Source: Candidatus Flavonifractor merdavium (GTDB taxonomy: Bacteria > Bacillota > Clostridia > Oscillospirales > Oscillospiraceae). Taken from it: a stretch of DNA of 64,000 bases. The stretch is taken from contig DWXF01000030.1 of the NCBI GenBank assembly GCA_019119335.1, forward strand, positions 16,148 to 80,147. Direction: 5' to 3'. Below, one piece after another: positions 60,932-64,000 of this stretch. Numbering within the stretch: position 1 is the stretch's first letter; every line of letters begins with the position of its first letter. The position numbers were made by a program, and so were the translations under genes. Below the pieces are notes generated by a model. The model was not told where the DNA came from and did no database searches. It saw nothing but the letters and a program-made list of their open reading frames with translations.

Positions 60932-61999
60932 TTACTCCTGCGGTCCGGCGGTGTGGTGCATGGACAGGGGTTTGACGTTGAAGTTGGAGCGGTACTCGGT
61001 CTCGTGCCAGAAGATATCCTCGGCCACCAGGCACTCGGGGTTGAGCTCCACCCCATCTAGGATGATCTCCTTGAACTTCTTGTACCCCGCCCGGTCGATG
61101 AGATGACCGCCGTGGAGGTACTCGGGCTTGTAGTTCATCACCCAGGCGGAGAACTTTTGCCAGTTCTTCAGCACGCCCAGGATCACGTCCTCGGTGGCCC
61201 AGTTGAGGAACATCTTTCCGGTGCGGGGGGTCTGACGGCCGGTGCGGCCGCCCAGGATCACCTGGTAGAACTTGGTCTCCTGCCGCGTCCAGGCGGAGGT
61301 GGGGCACACCCGCACGCACTCGCCGCAGCCCACGCAGCAGCAGGGGTCCTTCTCCACCTTGCCCACCGCCTTGTTGGCGGAGAGCACCCGGGTGGCTCCG
61401 TGCTCGCAGGCCCGGACGCAGGCGCCGCAGGCGATGCACCGCTCGGGATGGTAGGTCATCCGGGCCACGCCGATGATGCCGAAGTCGCACAGGTGGGCCT
61501 TGTTGCAGTCGTTGGGGCAGCCAGCAATGTTGATCTTGATGTGGTAATGGCTGGGGAAGATGATGGGCTCGATCTTCCGGGCCAGCTCAAAGGTGTTGCA
61601 GTTGCCGCAGATGCAGTGGTAGTTGCCCACGCAGGCGGTGATGTTCCGGGCGCCGATGGTGGGATAGCCCGCCTTGGGGTCCCAGGGCTGGGGCTCGTGG
61701 GCCACGGTGTCCATGTCCACGCCGCACAGCTCGGCGTCCACTTCCTTGATGTAGTTCTCCAGGTACTCGTTCACCGCCGGGATGTTCTCATACTTGATGC
61801 CGGTGATGTCGAAGGTCTGGCGGGTGCCGAAGTGGAAGTTGCCGTCCCCCCAGGTGTTGGCGATGTGCTCTACATAGGAGAGGTATTTGGCGTCCACCAT
61901 GCCGCCGGGCACCCGCATCTGGAGCATGAACTCCCCGGGCACCTTGGACTGCCGGAAGCAGTTCAGGCGCAGCTTTTTGACGTTGATATCGTGATTCAT
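60932..61999 (-). CDS. asrC: Anaerobic sulfite reductase subunit C
   Basis: A 355-residue siroheme and iron-sulfur subunit. The siroheme-[4Fe-4S] Cys pattern is visible in 'ACVGNYHCICGNCNTFELA' and 'INIAGCPNDCNKAHLCDFG'. Two ferredoxin-type clusters follow ('CIACGACVRACEHG', 'CVGCGECVRVCPTS'). It reduces sulfite to sulfide with electrons from AsrA/AsrB. Last gene of the asrABC operon, 18 bp after asrB. Confidence 0.95.
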   Translation of the reverse strand: MNHDINVKKLRLNCFRQSKVPGEFMLQMRVPGGMVDAKYLSYVEHIANTWGDGNFHFGTRQTFDITGIKYENIPAVNEYLENYIKEVDAELCGVDMDTVAHEPQPWDPKAGYPTIGARNITACVGNYHCICGNCNTFELARKIEPIIFPSHYHIKINIAGCPNDCNKAHLCDFGIIGVARMTYHPERCIACGACVRACEHGATRVLSANKAVGKVEKDPCCCVGCGECVRVCPTSAWTRQETKFYQVILGGRTGRQTPRTGKMFLNWATEDVILGVLKNWQKFSAWVMNYKPEYLHGGHLIDRAGYKKFKEIILDGVELNPECLVAEDIFWHETEYRSNFNVKPLSMHHTAGPQE

Positions 62000-62017
62000 C
62001 CTTCACCCACTCCTCTC

Positions 62018-62809
62018 TCAGTCCACCAGGTCCCGGGCCACGGTGTAGGGGAACACGGGGCCGTCCAGGCATACGTACACCTCGTCAATGCGGCAGTGGC
62101 CGCACTTGCCCACGGCGCAGGACATCTTGCGCTCAAAGCTCATCCACACCTTTTCGGCGTCCACGCCGTTGTTCATCAGCTCCAGGCCGGTGAACTTCAT
62201 CATGGGGGGCGGACCCACCACTACCACGGCGTAATTTCCGTTAAAAGATGTAAAGGGGATTTCCTTGACGAAAGTGGTCACCAGACCGGTGCGCCAGCCC
62301 TCCTTGGCGTCGTTGTCCAGGGCGTAGATGGTGGAGAACTTGTCCTTCCAGGCCTCCAGCTCGCTGTGGAACACAATGCCCTCCTCGTTCTTGAAGCCGG
62401 AGATCAGGTGGACGGACTCCACATAGTCCGGGTTTTCCGAGAGCATGTTCAGGAGAGAGCGCACGGGAGCCAGGCCGGTGCCGCCGGTGATCACCACCAG
62501 GTGCTTGCCCTGAAACTGCTCCACCGGCCAGCCCTTGCCGTAGGGGCCCCGGAGGAAGAGGGTGTCCCCCGCCTGCTTCTGGAAGATCACGTTGGTGACC
62601 TTGCCCACCGAGCGGATGGTGAACTCCAGCCAGCCGTCCCCCTGGGCGGAGACCGAGATGGGGGCCTCGCCGATCATGGGGATGGACAGCTGCATAAACT
62701 GGCCGTGGGCGGGCTTGGCGTCGGTGGCCACCCGGAAGGTCCACTCGTGGACGCTCTCTTTTTTCACGCTCAGGATGGTACAGGCCTGAGGCTGCACGGG
62801 ATTCATCAT
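62018..62809 (-). CDS. asrB: Anaerobic sulfite reductase subunit B
   Basis: A 263-residue NAD(P)H-dependent flavoprotein of the ferredoxin-reductase type. The nucleotide-binding 'VVITGGTGLAPVRSLL' is at ~105-120, and the C-terminal [2Fe-2S] cysteines lie in 'CAVGKCGHCRIDEVYVCLDG'. It passes electrons towards AsrA and AsrC. ATG 62809 (or the next ATG, 62806) follows GGGAGGG. It starts 15 bp after asrA. Confidence 0.95.
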   Translation of the reverse strand: MMNPVQPQACTILSVKKESVHEWTFRVATDAKPAHGQFMQLSIPMIGEAPISVSAQGDGWLEFTIRSVGKVTNVIFQKQAGDTLFLRGPYGKGWPVEQFQGKHLVVITGGTGLAPVRSLLNMLSENPDYVESVHLISGFKNEEGIVFHSELEAWKDKFSTIYALDNDAKEGWRTGLVTTFVKEIPFTSFNGNYAVVVVGPPPMMKFTGLELMNNGVDAEKVWMSFERKMSCAVGKCGHCRIDEVYVCLDGPVFPYTVARDLVD

Positions 62810-62824
62810 AACGGCTGCCCTCCC

Positions 62825-63862
62825 TTACTGGTTGGCCATGGAGGCCTTGAGCTCCTCCACGGCGGCGCTTACTTTGTTGACGGTGGCGGAGATGGAGATA
62901 AGCTCCGGGCAGCGGTGGGTACACCGGCCGCAGCCCACGCACATGTGCCGGTCGCCGAAGCGGGCCTTGTAGTCGTGGAACTTGTGGAGCACCTTGTAGC
63001 GCATCCGGTCCCCGGCGGTGGAGCGGAACTCCTTCTGGCCGGCCATCTGGTCGAACCCGGCGATCTGGCAGGAGGCGGTGACCCGGCGGCGCTCCCCCAC
63101 TTCGGGGTTGTCGCCGTAGATCACGTCCCGGGTGGTGAAGCAGGTGCAGGTGGAGCAGGCCACGGTGCAGGCGCCGCAGGAGATGCAGCGGCTGTTGAAC
63201 TCCTTCCACATGGGATGGCTCTTCAGGGCCAGCCGCACCGCCTTGTCCTCCAGGTCGGGGACGGTGACCTTCAGCTGGTTCTCCTCCACAAAGGCGGGGG
63301 TGTAGTCGGCCTGGGGCATGTCCGCGAAATAGGGGGCGAGGGCGTCGTCGGTGACCTGCACCTGCACCCTGTCGGGGGAGAATTTCAGGGCCAGAGCATA
63401 GTCGTCGGTCTTGTTGGACCCCATGGACACGCAGAAGCAGGTGTCGTCCCCGCCGTTGCACTCCATGACGGCGAACTTCACCAGGTCCCGCACCCGCTTG
63501 TAGTACAGGTCCTCATACCCGCCGTTGCCGGCGTAGATCTTGGCCTGGATCTGCTGGGCGTTGATGTCGCAGGGCCGGGCCAGGATGAGGATGGGCTTCT
63601 CCTTGGCCTTGCTGGAGCGGTATTCATCCTCGGTGAAGTAGAAAATGGCCTGCTGGATGGGGGTGATGACCTCCTTGGCGGGATAATCCGACTTCACATC
63701 CCACACGATGTCGGCAAAGCGGTCCACCTCGGCGTACTTCACCACGTCGGTGTCGGAATAGCGGCCCTGCTTGGGGAACCGCTTGGGGGCGTACACCCGG
63801 TAGTCCTGTTTCAGAGCGCTCAGCACGGCGTCGGCCTGAGCGGCGGTGAGGGAGAAACCCAT
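62825..63862 (-). CDS. asrA: Anaerobic sulfite reductase subunit A
   Basis: A 345-residue iron-sulfur subunit with two [4Fe-4S] motifs near the C terminus ('CISCGACTVACSTCTCF', 'CVGCGRCTHRCPE'). The N-terminal 'GFSLTAAQADAVLSALKQDY' and 'LARPCDINAQQ' are typical of AsrA. It is the electron-entry subunit. AGGAGGTACGGAGC precedes the ATG at 63862. First gene of asrABC, with its promoter in the 63863-64000 gap. Confidence 0.95.
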   Translation of the reverse strand: MGFSLTAAQADAVLSALKQDYRVYAPKRFPKQGRYSDTDVVKYAEVDRFADIVWDVKSDYPAKEVITPIQQAIFYFTEDEYRSSKAKEKPILILARPCDINAQQIQAKIYAGNGGYEDLYYKRVRDLVKFAVMECNGGDDTCFCVSMGSNKTDDYALALKFSPDRVQVQVTDDALAPYFADMPQADYTPAFVEENQLKVTVPDLEDKAVRLALKSHPMWKEFNSRCISCGACTVACSTCTCFTTRDVIYGDNPEVGERRRVTASCQIAGFDQMAGQKEFRSTAGDRMRYKVLHKFHDYKARFGDRHMCVGCGRCTHRCPELISISATVNKVSAAVEELKASMANQ

Positions 63863-64000
63863 GCTCCGTACCTCCTACAATAATAATTACGGTTTAAGGC
63901 GCGGCCGCCAGCCGCGTCTTTTTCCATCTCAAAGCCGAAGCTGTTAGAATGAGAGAGTAAATGGCCTGACAGTGTGTACCTTGGGCTAACACGCCCGCTA
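63863..64000. other. asr upstream region at the window edge
   Basis: Contains the asrA RBS (GGAGGTACGGAGC on the minus strand), an AT-rich TAATTATTATTG segment likely including the -10, and a hairpin GCGCGGC / GCCGCG with TCTTTTT on the plus strand (63900-63923). No gene is seen; the region is cut by the window end. Confidence 0.5.

Overview
The window is GC-rich chromosomal DNA of an anaerobic, endospore-forming Clostridia-type Firmicute. Supporting features are the GPR germination protease, SpoIIP, AsrABC sulfite reductase, a T-box in front of glyS, RemB, a Noc/Spo0J pair and S-layer-homology proteins. Gene content and high GC resemble gut Oscillospiraceae of the Flavonifractor/Pseudoflavonifractor kind. 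That placement is inference; no rRNA gene is present to test it.

Layout. 0-2.6 kb: tail of a GH18 glycosidase, a YitT membrane protein and noc. 2.6-5.3 kb: chromosome partitioning locus, with parA, parB, a coiled-coil membrane protein and three parS sites. One parS is the core of a terminator palindrome, and two lie at the head of a twin 124-bp structured repeat. 5.3-14 kb: serS, mscL, rsmG, a MinD-like ATPase, a methylglyoxal-synthase-like protein with a damaged active site, hisS behind a probable attenuator, an SLH protein and aspS. 14-18.6 kb: a small AT-rich pair including a ribbon-helix-helix protein missed by the ORF track, then lepA, an XRE regulator and pta. The 3' ends of both lepA and pta are duplicated around short hairpin-rich inserts. 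18.8-25.2 kb: an M23 endopeptidase, a CoA/pantothenate block (coaBC, ECF S component, coaX) and an SLH-transglutaminase protein. 25.2-37.3 kb: BrkB-like protein, rpsT, gpr, a beta-helix protein, T-box-glyS, a DUF4230-type protein, decarboxylase-darA-holB-ricT, a duplicated CmpB-type membrane protein and a sugar acetyltransferase.

37.4-52.1 kb is the replication-origin core. dnaA, dnaN, thioesterase, yaaA, recF, a membrane protein, remB, gyrB, a lipoprotein, gyrA, rnhA and a flavodoxin run leftwards. rpmH, rnpA, yidD, yidC and jag run rightwards. A cluster of DnaA-box-like TCCACA motifs between dnaA and dnaN is the likely oriC. 52.1-64 kb: a zinc-ribbon protein, a shikimate-kinase-like protein, a DEAD-box helicase with a hairpin leader, a GHKL sensor protein lacking its phospho-acceptor histidine, an SOS operon (lexA-ogt-xth) with a LexA box, spoIIP, a marR-degV operon and asrABC.

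How it works together: the window holds initiation (DnaA, DnaN, oriC), supercoiling (GyrAB), segregation and nucleoid occlusion (ParABS, Noc), SOS repair, membrane protein insertion (YidC/YidD/Jag) and several tRNA synthetases. Small accessory genes are inserted among them. I see no IS element, prophage, CRISPR array, rRNA or tRNA gene. The most unusual signals are the parS-bearing structured repeats, the duplicated gene 3' ends, and three enzyme-family members (MgsA-like, shikimate-kinase-like, GHKL sensor) that have lost key active-site residues.
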